This document shows, one piece after another, positions 22,576-31,452 of a DNA stretch of 31,452 nt. The stretch is from the NCBI GenBank assembly GCA_041941305.1, contig JBGTQJ010000087.1, positions 1 to 31,452 on the forward strand, in the 5' to 3' direction. The notes under the pieces are model-generated. The model did no database searches. It was not told the DNA's origin and worked only from the letters and a program-made list of their open reading frames with translations. Position numbers and translations under genes: made by a program. How positions within the stretch are numbered: position 1 is the stretch's first letter; the number at the start of each line of letters is the position of its first letter. This stretch comes from JANSWP01 sp041941305. GTDB taxonomy: Bacteria > Bacteroidota > Bacteroidia > Chitinophagales > Saprospiraceae.

Positions 22576-25500
22576 TTGAGAATTAAGTATTACATACCTT
22601 TTACACTATTTTTACTCAGTGCCATTAATTATTGCCTAGCCCAGGATTTTATTACAAATGTCGATTTTTTTGGTATTGAACAGGGCTTGTCGCATCGCGA
22701 TGCCCAGTGCATTCACCAGGATGCAAAAGGGTTTATTTGGATAGGTACCAAATATGGGCTCAATCGTTTTGATGGCTACCATTTTAAATGGCTCACCAAA
22801 GAGAAAAATGGGCTACAATCAAATGAGATCAATCATGTTTGGGAAGACAAGGAAGGCTTGCTTTGGTTAATAAATACAGGGGCATTCAATAGTCATGACG
22901 TGGTTAGTATTGATTTACTGGACCCAATTACCCTTGAAATCCAATCTTTTGAAGAAAAATTTGGTCAGACTGCTTCTTTTTCTCCCGATGAAGTTATCAA
23001 TTTTACAAAAAATGAATGGGGGCAATTTGCCTTCTTTTCCAAAAAGAATCAAATCATTACTTATGATAAGGGATTTGAGGCATTCCCCGTGGACATGGAG
23101 GATTATGAAGAAGTTTGGGCTATGCATTGGGAACCAGGTGGCAGGTTTTTTTTGGTTATCAAGGATAATAGCCAACTAGGGGCAAATTCCAATCATTCTT
23201 TGTATTGCTTTGATAAAAGCGGTTCCATTATTAATCGCTTCAAACACCATCCGAGCAATTACATTTATTTATACCAAATGGGGCAGGGTTTGGAGCCAAC
23301 TTTTATTGTACCCTACCTTGAAACAGTTACAAAAATTGATTCCTTTGATGTATTCAAATTAGACCAATCCGGTGAGCAAAAAATTGATCCATTTACCAGA
23401 AATAAGCTTAGCAAATTAAATATTCAATTTTCAAATATTGATAGGATCGCCAAATGGGTCTATGGTACCCATTTTCAAATTTTGTATTTAGGAGCCAACT
23501 ACAAGAAACTTTTTTTAATTGACCAAGATTCTGATAATACCACTGAGCTTAGCCAGCAATATCCAAATTTGGAATGGACGACGGATATTATTTTAGATCG
23601 TTCAAATAGGATATGGGTTAGTACTCAATTCGGTGTGTTTCGATTCGATCTTCAAAAAAGTGTTTTCAAAAATTTTTTATACGATCAAAAAAATAAAGGC
23701 AACTCCAGAGATTTTGCATGTAGAGGCATGACCCTTGATGCAAAAGAACGCTTATGGGTGATGGTGGAAAACAGTGATCAACCTGCATGGCTGGTAGATA
23801 CCAAATCGTCACAGGAAATGAGCTTAATTTCCTTGTTTCCAGAATTGGGGAGGACGGAAATGGTAGGTACTAAAAGGGCTATCACTACAGGGACAGGAGG
23901 CAACATTTATTTGAATGCAGGCAATACAATTTTTCATTTTGATACTTTTAATGATGAAATTCAGGGTAATTATGTAATCAATGATTCCGAAAAACAATAT
24001 ATCTGGAGTTTAAAAGAAGATCGTAATGGAAAAATATGGTATGGAGATGAGAAAAACAATCAGATAGGTTACTTCCGAAATGAAGAATGGAGGGTAGTTT
24101 ATGAAATGAATACGGAAACGGACTTCTTTGTATATCAATTTCTTGAAACAGATTCGGATACCTTATGGGTCTCAAGTAACAAAGGGCTTTTTTCCATTAA
24201 CAAGCGAACAGATAAAATACTGGATCGATACTGGTCAAAAGGAAAAGGAAAACATCTGATGCCTTATGACAATATTTATCATATACATCGGGATGATTAT
24301 GATTTTTTTTGGTTGGCAACTTCAGGAACAGGTTTGGTAAAATGGAGCCCGGAAGAAGGTATTATACAACAATTTACGAGAGCAGATGGGCTGCCCAATA
24401 ATACCCTTTACGCAATTTATGAAGATAGTGGAGAAAACTTTTGGATGCCCAGTGATTATGGGATTATTCGTTTTAACAAGCATACTCACCAAATAAAGGG
24501 CTTTACTGTAAAAGATGGAATCACGCACAATGAATTTAATAGAATATCTCATTATAGAGACGCTACTGGCAACATTTATTTTGGAGGGCTCAATGGTGTA
24601 ACTGCATTTCATCCAAATCAATTTATCAATGATTCTCTGCTCAACAATACGCCGCTTGTAATAACCGACTTCAATCAATTTGACGGAGAACAAAATAAGC
24701 TATTAGATAAAGCAGCAGATTTAAAAAAACACAAGGTAATTACCCTTCAACCTACCGACCGGTTTTTCCATCTCGAGTTTGCACTATTGACTTATGGAAA
24801 TGTTGAAAACGTCCAATACGCCTACAAAATAGAAGGTATTGAATCAGATTGGACCTATCAGAAAGAAAATGCCCTCAGGCTAAGTCGCTTACCCTATGGA
24901 AAACACGTACTCCGGGTAAAAGGTCAAACACCCAATGGACAATGGTCAGAACAAGAATTGAACATTGCACTCCAGGTTCTAAAGCCATTCTATTTAAAAA
25001 CCTGGTTCTATTTATTGATGGGTTTTACAATATTGGCATTGGTCATTGGCTATTCACAATGGAGGGTCAAAAGCCTTCGGAAAAGGCAAAGAGAATTGGA
25101 AAACACGGTAAAAGAAAGAACAAAAAAGATAAGAGAGGATAAAAAAATCATTGAGCAGCAGGCAGAGGAGTTAAAATCATTGGAGCAACTCAAATCCAGA
25201 TTTTTTGCCAATGTGTCTCATGAATTGAGAACACCGCTTACACTGCTTTTGGGTCCCATTAATACCCTTTTGGAGAAAAAAAAGGAAGACGGGGAAGAGA
25301 AAAAATTGCTAAAATTCGTTCAGCGAAATGGAAAGCAATTGCTCAAATTGATCAATGAAATTCTGGATTTGTCCAAACTCGAATCCAACAAACTGGAGCT
25401 TGAAGAAGAACCCCTGTTATTTTATCCATTTCTGAATCGTCAATTGGCACAATTTCATTCCTTTGCAGCAAGTGTGGAGGTTCAGTTACATGCTGATTTT

Positions 25501-26826
25501 GATCCAGATAAAGACTTGAAAATATTATTAGACACCAATAAATTTGAAAAAATTCTCCACAATTTTGTGTCCAATGCACTAAAATTCACCCCTGCAGGAG
25601 GAAAGGTATCGTTGACCATACAAGAATCAAAAAATCAATTGACCCTCCAGGTTCGTGATTCAGGCAAAGGCATTCACCCGGACGATTTGCCGCATATATT
25701 TGACCGTTTTTATCAATCGAAACAAGATGGAGAAACGCCCAAAGGGGGAACAGGTATTGGTCTTTCCCTGTGCAAAGAATTGGGGAATTTATTAGGTGGA
25801 AAAGTTTGGGCGGAAAGTGAATGGGGCAAAGGCAGTTCTTTTTATTTCCAATTCCCCAAAAAAATCGCTCCGTCAGAGCTGATACCATTGAGCAGGGAGG
25901 AAATAGAAGAGGTAAATGGTGTTAGCTCGGAATCTCACTCGGAGTCTATAAGTTCCTCTCCCTTTGAGGCAACACCTTTTAGCTCCCCCGCTGCTGCTAA
26001 GGCTCAAGGCGTCACTTCTGGGCCATCTAAGGCTACCATCCTTATCGTTGAAGACAATGTTGACCTTCGAGAGTATCTACAATTGATACTAAGTGATTAC
26101 AACTTAATCACAGCGGAAAATGGAAAAGCTGGCTTAAACTGCCTACAGCATACTGCAACCCCATCCCAAAGGGAGTCCTTTGGACAAGGAGTAAACCCCA
26201 AAGGAGTAAACTGCCAACTGATTATCAGCGATCTCATGATGCCGGTTATGGATGGATTTGAGTTTATGGAAAAAGTGAAAGCAGATCACAGGTTTAGTCA
26301 TTTGCCTTTCATTGTATTGACAGCTAAAGTGAATATCCACGCCAAGCTAAAAGCCCTTAGGATTGGGGTAGATGATTATTTGACCAAACCATTCAATGAG
26401 GCTGAATTAATCGCACGGGTGGAAAATCTTTTGAAAAATTATGCTGCCAGGCAGAATGCTGAAATAGACGAAGCTGCGGATGCTATTAGTGAAAAGATAA
26501 TTTCAAAAGACCAATCCTGGCTAAAGAAACTAGAAGAACATACCATTAGTCATATTGAAAATGCTCAGTTTAACCTGGATCAGGTCAGTGAAGCACTCAC
26601 CATCAGTGGTCGGCAATTGCAACGAAAACTAAAAAGCTTAACAGGCTTGACCTATACAGAATATTTGAGGGAAGTTCGTTTGCAAAAAGCCAGAGAATTA
26701 CTGGAAAATAAAAAACATTCTTCTGTAAAAGCAGTGGTCTTAACGGTTGGGTTTAGAGACCCAAAATACTTTACAACACTATTCAAGAAAAGGTTTGGCA
26801 AAACCCCTTCCGATTATTTGAATTAA
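22576..26826 (+). CDS. hybrid two-component system sensor/regulator (HTCS-1)
   Basis: A 1416-aa one-protein phosphorelay. Order: signal peptide (1-22, ending CLAQ); two seven-blade Reg_prop-type propellers over about 28-720 (IEQGLSHRDAQCIHQDAKGF, FIWIGTKYGLNRFDGYHF, later WLATSGTGLVKW); Y_Y_Y domain (about 740-800); membrane helix (about 811-832); coiled coil; HisKA with H882 (FFANVSHELRTPL); HATPase with N box (HNFVSNALKFTP) and G boxes (DSGKGIHPDDLPHIF, GGTGIGLSLC); receiver from about 1153 with D1219 (SDLMMPVMDG) and K1271 (YLTKPF); AraC HTH (about 1310-1416). HTCS sense ligands, often glycans, in the periplasm and activate nearby catabolic genes. The start is TTG, which opens the signal peptide. 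The receiver has an insertion (about 1194-1212). No target operon is visible. Confidence 0.93.
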   Translation: MRIKYYIPFTLFLLSAINYCLAQDFITNVDFFGIEQGLSHRDAQCIHQDAKGFIWIGTKYGLNRFDGYHFKWLTKEKNGLQSNEINHVWEDKEGLLWLINTGAFNSHDVVSIDLLDPITLEIQSFEEKFGQTASFSPDEVINFTKNEWGQFAFFSKKNQIITYDKGFEAFPVDMEDYEEVWAMHWEPGGRFFLVIKDNSQLGANSNHSLYCFDKSGSIINRFKHHPSNYIYLYQMGQGLEPTFIVPYLETVTKIDSFDVFKLDQSGEQKIDPFTRNKLSKLNIQFSNIDRIAKWVYGTHFQILYLGANYKKLFLIDQDSDNTTELSQQYPNLEWTTDIILDRSNRIWVSTQFGVFRFDLQKSVFKNFLYDQKNKGNSRDFACRGMTLDAKERLWVMVENSDQPAWLVDTKSSQEMSLISLFPELGRTEMVGTKRAITTGTGGNIYLNAGNTIFHFDTFNDEIQGNYVINDSEKQYIWSLKEDRNGKIWYGDEKNNQIGYFRNEEWRVVYEMNTETDFFVYQFLETDSDTLWVSSNKGLFSINKRTDKILDRYWSKGKGKHLMPYDNIYHIHRDDYDFFWLATSGTGLVKWSPEEGIIQQFTRADGLPNNTLYAIYEDSGENFWMPSDYGIIRFNKHTHQIKGFTVKDGITHNEFNRISHYRDATGNIYFGGLNGVTAFHPNQFINDSLLNNTPLVITDFNQFDGEQNKLLDKAADLKKHKVITLQPTDRFFHLEFALLTYGNVENVQYAYKIEGIESDWTYQKENALRLSRLPYGKHVLRVKGQTPNGQWSEQELNIALQVLKPFYLKTWFYLLMGFTILALVIGYSQWRVKSLRKRQRELENTVKERTKKIREDKKIIEQQAEELKSLEQLKSRFFANVSHELRTPLTLLLGPINTLLEKKKEDGEEKKLLKFVQRNGKQLLKLINEILDLSKLESNKLELEEEPLLFYPFLNRQLAQFHSFAASVEVQLHADFDPDKDLKILLDTNKFEKILHNFVSNALKFTPAGGKVSLTIQESKNQLTLQVRDSGKGIHPDDLPHIFDRFYQSKQDGETPKGGTGIGLSLCKELGNLLGGKVWAESEWGKGSSFYFQFPKKIAPSELIPLSREEIEEVNGVSSESHSESISSSPFEATPFSSPAAAKAQGVTSGPSKATILIVEDNVDLREYLQLILSDYNLITAENGKAGLNCLQHTATPSQRESFGQGVNPKGVNCQLIISDLMMPVMDGFEFMEKVKADHRFSHLPFIVLTAKVNIHAKLKALRIGVDDYLTKPFNEAELIARVENLLKNYAARQNAEIDEAADAISEKIISKDQSWLKKLEEHTISHIENAQFNLDQVSEALTISGRQLQRKLKSLTGLTYTEYLREVRLQKARELLENKKHSSVKAVVLTVGFRDPKYFTTLFKKRFGKTPSDYLN
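26164..26185. repeat. triloop palindrome pair inside HTCS-1 receiver
   Basis: TCCC-AAA-GGGA (26164-26174) followed directly by GTCC-TTT-GGAC (26175-26185), in frame, encoding part of the receiver insertion (PSQRESFGQ). Matches the intergenic copy at 1382-1403. Confidence 0.6.
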
Positions 26827-26934
26827 GCACATGTTTAAATTCCTATTGCACCGCAACGTAGGCTATAGATTTACCAAAAACTACCATAATGTGTAGCTTA
26901 TGAAAGAAATTCGGAAGTTTTATCTTATTTAGAC

Positions 26935-26942
26935 TAAATTTG
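26935..26942 (+). promoter_or_regulatory. candidate -7 box TAAATTTG for HTCS-2
   Basis: An exact TAnnTTTG match in the 149-bp gap between the two HTCS genes. It overlaps the upstream TTG at 26940, which therefore cannot be the start if this promoter is real. A leader of about 27 nt to TTG 26976 would result. Suggests HTCS-2 can be expressed separately. Confidence 0.4.
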
Positions 26943-26975
26943 TTTAGTTGTTCTGCTAATTCAATAAACATACAA

Positions 26976-29900
26976 TTGAGATCTAAGAATAACATAAGCT
27001 TATTATCCCTTCTTATATTGATCACCTTTGGTCACCTATTGTATGCCCAATTCAATACCAACGTTCAATTTTACGATACGGAAAAAGGACTTTCCCATCG
27101 TGATGTACAAGCAATCCATGAAGACAGCCTCGGATTTATTTGGTTGGGTACCAATTATGGTCTAAACCGCTTTGATGGCTACCATTTTAAAATATTTACC
27201 AAAGAAAAACATGGCTTGCAATCCAATATGATCAATCACATCGTAGAAGATGGTCAGGGTTGGATGTGGTTGTTTTATACGACCAATCGCTTATTTAAAA
27301 CGCCAGTCAGTATTGATCTTTTTAATCCTGTTACAGAGGAGGTCATTTCATTTGAAGAAAGGTTTGGAGCTAATTTACCTTTTGATTTCAAGGATATTAC
27401 CAGTTTTACCAGTTCTGAAGATGGCAAAATAGCCTTTGTTACCAATAAGCATCAATTTATCCTTTATAGTTCTGAGGGTGGCTTTGTAGTTTCTGACTTA
27501 GCAATAAATCCAATTACATTAAATTGTTTTTCAAGACACAATACAGTTTGGGCTACTTTGACCTTGAGAGATTCTTTTGAAAGGGAAGTCATTGTGGGGA
27601 TCGATTTGACACTTGATTCTTTGTTTAAAGACATCGTGGTGGAATTGGATTACGAAGGGAAATTGTTGAATCGCTTTGAACATGATTACCTGTTTCAAAA
27701 AAATTATGTTGCCGGGGTAGATCAATATGACAATTTGTGGTATTTACTCAAACATGCAGAAAACAATATTCATCGTGGGGCAGGCTTCAACAAGGCGGCA
27801 ATAAAAAAAATAGACCCTTCAGGAAATGAAACAGAACTTCCATTGAATCAATCTGCTTTAGTAGGGGATTCCATATTATGGGTGAAAGAAGCTCCCATCC
27901 ATTCAGACAATCTTAAAGTAAATGCTCTAAATAAATCATTCTGCATTAGTGGTTTTAAACACTTTGTAGTTTACCATCCTCAGACAGAATGGTATGAAGT
28001 ATTAAACCTTGAGCATGAACGGTTGATTTTTAAAAATGACATTTTTTTTGACCAAAAAGGCAGGACCTGGGTTGGAACCGAATTTGGCTTGTATGTAATT
28101 GAATTGAATTCAAATCCTTTCAAAAAAATCCACCACATCAATGAGCAATCTGATTTTCAACCATTTAGAGGGATTGCACAGGATCCTCAAAATAATTTTT
28201 GGGTCTGTACCGACAGAGGAGCACCGGCTCTATTATTTATTGAGTCAAATGATAACCAATATGAATCAGCATTTAATTTGACTAAATGGGCTTTTGGTTA
28301 CAAATATGCCATTTATTCGGATAGAGAAGGGTTTCTTTGGTTTGCATCGGGTGAAAACGAATATATTGCCAAATACGATGTCAATTCAGATGCTCCGGAG
28401 CTGATTCCTTTTCCCGTATCCAGCAAAGGATCTGATTTGAATGCCAACATATGGTCCTTTCATCAGGATAGTAAAAATACCATGTGGTTTGGGACAGATG
28501 TAGGGGTCATTGGTTATCTGGATGAGAAATTATCTGTGAAAACACTCCCTGAATTGGAAGGAGTCAGCAACCAGGGAGGCTGTATTTACCACTTTTTGCA
28601 AGGTCAAAATGATAAAACCTGGGTGGCTACAGACAAAGGTTTATTCAATTTGGATATTGAAAATAAAAGGATTGCTGCGTATCCACCTTCCGAAAATTTA
28701 CCTTTTTTAAATACTGGTATTTTTCACATACATGAAGATACAGATGGTTCATTTTGGATGGGAACAAGAGGAATGGGTTTGATACATTGGTTTCCCGGGG
28801 CTGAAACCTATGAACAATTTACCAAAGCTGACGGTCTGTCCAATAATACAATTTACGCAGTCTATGTTGATGGTTTTGGCAACCTTTGGCTGACGAGTGA
28901 TTACGGCATCATGCAGTTTAATCTAAGTTCTCAACACACGATTGCCTTTCTCGAAAAGGATGGCATTGCGCATAATGAGTTTAACCGACTCTCTCATTTT
29001 CAGACCAAAGATGGAACACTGCTTTTTGGAGGAATCAATGGAATTACTGCCTTTCACCCAAAAGATCTGGTTGGCGATAGTTTGACTGCCAATACACCCA
29101 TTGTGATAACTGGCTTTCAGCAATTCGATGGGGAACAAAATAAATTAACAGATAAAACCAATGAGTTGATTCTTGCCAATGAGATTGTTCTAAATCCCGA
29201 TGATAGATTCTTCAGGCTGGAATTTTCTCTACTGTCATTTTTTGATTTGGACAATATCCAATATGCTCATAAGGTAGAAGGAGTGGATGAAGAATGGACT
29301 TATCAAAAAGAAAACTCTATTCGCTTTAGTCGGATGCCCTATGGAAATCACACTTTACGCATAAAAAGCCAAGCTTCCAACGGACAATGGTCGAATCAGG
29401 AATTGACTATCAATGTGCAGGTTTTAAAACCCTTTTATTTGCAAACCTGGTTTTTTGTTCTGTCTGGAGCTTTGGCACTGATCCTGGGCTATGCCTATTC
29501 ACAATGGAGAGTCAGTAGCCTTCAGATAAGGCAAAGGGAGTTGGAAAATACAGTTAAGGAGCGAACCAAAAAGATCAGGGAGGACAAAAAAATCATTGAG
29601 GAGCAAGCTGAAGAATTGAAATCACTGGAACAGCTTAAATCCAGGTTTTTTGCCAATGTTTCTCACGAGTTGAGAACTCCGCTTACCTTGCTTCTTGGAC
29701 CTATCAACACACTTTTGGAGACCAAAAAAGAAGCCGCTGAGCAGCAAAAATTGCTAAAATTTGTGCAAAGAAATGGCAGACAATTGCTCAAATTGATCAA
29801 CGAAATTCTGGATTTGTCAAAACTGGAAGCCAACAAACTGGAGGTGGTAGAAGAACCTGTATTATTTTATCACTTTCTGAATCTTCAATTGGCGCAATTT

Positions 29901-31256
29901 CATTCCTTCGCAGCAAGTGTAGAGGTCAATTTACATGCTGATTTTGATCCAGATAATGACTTGAAAATAATGCTGGATGCCAATAAATTTGAAAAAATCC
30001 TCCACAATTTTGTCTCCAATGCGCTAAAATTCACACCGGCCAGAGGAAAAGTCGCTTTGACTATAAAAGAATCCAAAGAGCAGCTCACGCTAAAAGTGAA
30101 GGATACCGGTAAAGGCATTCACCCGGACGACCTGCCGCACATTTTTGACCGATTTTATCAATCAAAACAAGATGGAGAGACGCCAAAGGGAGGCACAGGA
30201 ATTGGTCTTTCACTTTGTAGAGAGCTAGGCAATCTCCTGGGCGGAAAAGTGTGGGCAGAAAGTGAGTTGGGTAAAGGCAGCACTTTCTACTTCCAATTTC
30301 CAAAGAAAATCGCCTCCGAAGAGCTGATACCATTGAGCAAGGAGGAAGCAGAAGTGCAAAATGGTGTTAGCTCTGAGTTAATAGATTCCCCTCTCCTCGA
30401 GGCAACACCTTTAGCCTCCCTTTCAGCTGAAGCGCAAGGCGTCACCTCTGGACCTTCCAAGGCTACGATCCTCATAGTTGAAGACAACATCGACCTTCGG
30501 GAGTATTTGACAATGATCTTAAGCGATTACCATTTAATCACTGCAGAAAATGGAAAAGTGGGACTAAACTGCCTACAGCAAACTGCAACCCCATCCCAAA
30601 GGGAGTCCTTGGGACAAGGAGTAAACCCCAAAGGGGCAGGCTGCCAACTGATAATCAGCGATCTCATGATGCCGGTTATGGATGGATTTGAATTTATGGA
30701 AAAGGTAAAAGCAGATCCCAGGTTCAGCCATTTGCCATTTATCGTACTCACAGCTAAAGTGAATATCCACGCCAAACTAAAAGCACTCCGAATTGGTGTG
30801 GATGACTATTTGACCAAACCCTTCAATGAGGCTGAATTAATCGCCCGAGTGGAAAATCTTTTGGAAAATTATGCAGCAAGGCAGAGTGGTGAACAAAATG
30901 ATGCATCGAAGGAAACAAAGATGGAAAACAATCCTAAAGAACATTCCTGGCTGAAAATGTTGGAGGAACATACCATCGCACATATAGAAAATGCACAGTT
31001 CAATCTGGATCAGGTCAGTGAGGCCTTATCTATAAGTGGTCGTCAATTGCAGCGTAAATTAAAAACGCTTACAGGGCTAACCTATACACAGTATTTAAGA
31101 GAGGTACGCCTCCAAAAAGCAAGAGAGCTATTGGAGAACAAAAAAATGGACTCCGTTAAATCGGTTGTACTGACAGTAGGTTTCAGAGATCCCAAATACT
31201 TCACCGCCATATTTAAACAACGCTTTGGAAAAACCCCTTCAGATTATCTTACTTAA
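26976..31256 (+). CDS. hybrid two-component system sensor/regulator (HTCS-2)
   Basis: A 1426-aa paralogue of HTCS-1 with the same order: signal peptide (1-25, ending LLYAQ), propeller sensor (to about 735; YDTEKGLSHRDVQAIHEDSL, IWLGTNYGLNRFDGYHF), Y_Y_Y, membrane helix (about 826-846), HisKA with H897 (FFANVSHELRTPL), HATPase (NALKFTPARG, GGTGIGLSLCRELG), receiver with D1229 (SDLMMPVMDG) and AraC HTH. The start TTG 26976 aligns with the HTCS-1 TTG and signal peptide; TTG 26940 adds 12 unrelated residues and lies inside a promoter-like box. Kinase to HTH is nearly the same as in HTCS-1, including the receiver insertion, whereas the sensor differs widely with insertions. It probably reads a different ligand but binds similar DNA. 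A strong hairpin follows the stop. Confidence 0.92.
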   Translation: MRSKNNISLLSLLILITFGHLLYAQFNTNVQFYDTEKGLSHRDVQAIHEDSLGFIWLGTNYGLNRFDGYHFKIFTKEKHGLQSNMINHIVEDGQGWMWLFYTTNRLFKTPVSIDLFNPVTEEVISFEERFGANLPFDFKDITSFTSSEDGKIAFVTNKHQFILYSSEGGFVVSDLAINPITLNCFSRHNTVWATLTLRDSFEREVIVGIDLTLDSLFKDIVVELDYEGKLLNRFEHDYLFQKNYVAGVDQYDNLWYLLKHAENNIHRGAGFNKAAIKKIDPSGNETELPLNQSALVGDSILWVKEAPIHSDNLKVNALNKSFCISGFKHFVVYHPQTEWYEVLNLEHERLIFKNDIFFDQKGRTWVGTEFGLYVIELNSNPFKKIHHINEQSDFQPFRGIAQDPQNNFWVCTDRGAPALLFIESNDNQYESAFNLTKWAFGYKYAIYSDREGFLWFASGENEYIAKYDVNSDAPELIPFPVSSKGSDLNANIWSFHQDSKNTMWFGTDVGVIGYLDEKLSVKTLPELEGVSNQGGCIYHFLQGQNDKTWVATDKGLFNLDIENKRIAAYPPSENLPFLNTGIFHIHEDTDGSFWMGTRGMGLIHWFPGAETYEQFTKADGLSNNTIYAVYVDGFGNLWLTSDYGIMQFNLSSQHTIAFLEKDGIAHNEFNRLSHFQTKDGTLLFGGINGITAFHPKDLVGDSLTANTPIVITGFQQFDGEQNKLTDKTNELILANEIVLNPDDRFFRLEFSLLSFFDLDNIQYAHKVEGVDEEWTYQKENSIRFSRMPYGNHTLRIKSQASNGQWSNQELTINVQVLKPFYLQTWFFVLSGALALILGYAYSQWRVSSLQIRQRELENTVKERTKKIREDKKIIEEQAEELKSLEQLKSRFFANVSHELRTPLTLLLGPINTLLETKKEAAEQQKLLKFVQRNGRQLLKLINEILDLSKLEANKLEVVEEPVLFYHFLNLQLAQFHSFAASVEVNLHADFDPDNDLKIMLDANKFEKILHNFVSNALKFTPARGKVALTIKESKEQLTLKVKDTGKGIHPDDLPHIFDRFYQSKQDGETPKGGTGIGLSLCRELGNLLGGKVWAESELGKGSTFYFQFPKKIASEELIPLSKEEAEVQNGVSSELIDSPLLEATPLASLSAEAQGVTSGPSKATILIVEDNIDLREYLTMILSDYHLITAENGKVGLNCLQQTATPSQRESLGQGVNPKGAGCQLIISDLMMPVMDGFEFMEKVKADPRFSHLPFIVLTAKVNIHAKLKALRIGVDDYLTKPFNEAELIARVENLLENYAARQSGEQNDASKETKMENNPKEHSWLKMLEEHTIAHIENAQFNLDQVSEALSISGRQLQRKLKTLTGLTYTQYLREVRLQKARELLENKKMDSVKSVVLTVGFRDPKYFTAIFKQRFGKTPSDYLT
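30594..30615. repeat. triloop palindrome pair inside HTCS-2 receiver
   Basis: TCCC-AAA-GGGA (30594-30604) followed by GTCC-TTG-GGAC (30605-30615), in frame, at the same place as in HTCS-1. Confidence 0.6.
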
Positions 31257-31320
31257 TTCCTTGGTATTCCAGCATGAATGAATTTGAATAAATAACTGAC
31301 CCAGACGCACCCCTAACCCT

Positions 31321-31377
31321 TAAAGGGGAAACCCTCCCTCTTCAGTCGAAAAAAGAAGGGAGGCGGTTCCCCTTTAG
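31321..31377. terminator. hairpin downstream of HTCS-2
   Basis: TAAAGGGGAA (31321-31330) pairs with TTCCCCTTTA (31367-31376), and CCTCCCT inside pairs with AGGGAGG, giving a long interrupted stem 65 bp past the HTCS-2 stop. No U-run follows; it may be a repeat that also ends transcription. Confidence 0.45.
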
Positions 31378-31452
31378 GCCTACGGCTTTGACACAATTCG
31401 TATTAGTGAAATAAAAATTTGTTTGAAAGCCAACATCCCTTTAATCATAAGG

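Overview
The window reads as chromosomal DNA of a Bacteroidota bacterium, most likely from the Saprospiria/Lewinella-Haliscomenobacter side of the phylum. Support comes from a PorQ-type component of the type IX secretion system (T9SS), a decayed T9SS C-terminal sorting domain, two hybrid two-component systems (HTCS) with Reg_prop beta-propeller sensors and AraC output domains, candidate promoters with the Bacteroidota -7 word TAnnTTTG, AT-rich intergenic DNA and many short palindromic intergenic repeats. Family names were assigned by reading motifs; no database search was run.

Layout. 1-9620 is mostly housekeeping: porQ (-), a 51-aa membrane protein (-), a frameshifted remnant of a T9SS-secreted protein running into prfC (+), pdxA (-), an M23 peptidase overlapping rsmA (+), a DUF819 membrane protein (-), a lipoprotein (-) and a small outer-membrane protein (-). 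9620-11140 has no convincing protein gene. It holds a 206-bp inverted-repeat element, a candidate small RNA with a strong terminator, a hexamer repeat and a tRNA-like relic. meaB (11141) and a secreted protein (12474) follow.

13475-20463 is a Bacteroidota-type accessory block: a sigma factor overlapping a one-TM anti-sigma-like protein (+), converging with a large exported TPR-CHAT putative protease (-). A small PKD-domain secreted protein (+) and a helical protein of unknown function (-) follow. The sigma pair and the CHAT protein may form one signalling module, but this rests on position only.

20788-31256 is a regulator cluster, all on +: a solo AraC HTH protein, a membrane-anchored AraC protein without a kinase, and two tandem HTCS of about 1420 aa. 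The last three share closely related AraC output domains. The two HTCS are almost interchangeable from kinase to DNA-binding domain but differ in the propeller sensors, as expected if two ligands feed into one regulon. No SusC/SusD or glycoside hydrolase genes lie in the window, so the target is unseen.

The most unusual signal is repeat architecture rather than a protein: a 163-bp cloverleaf palindrome before the first HTCS, a 110-nt hairpin over a candidate start codon of the membrane AraC gene, and a family of tiny palindromes with AAA/TTT-type triloops. The same triloop pattern lies in frame inside the receiver domains of both HTCS genes.
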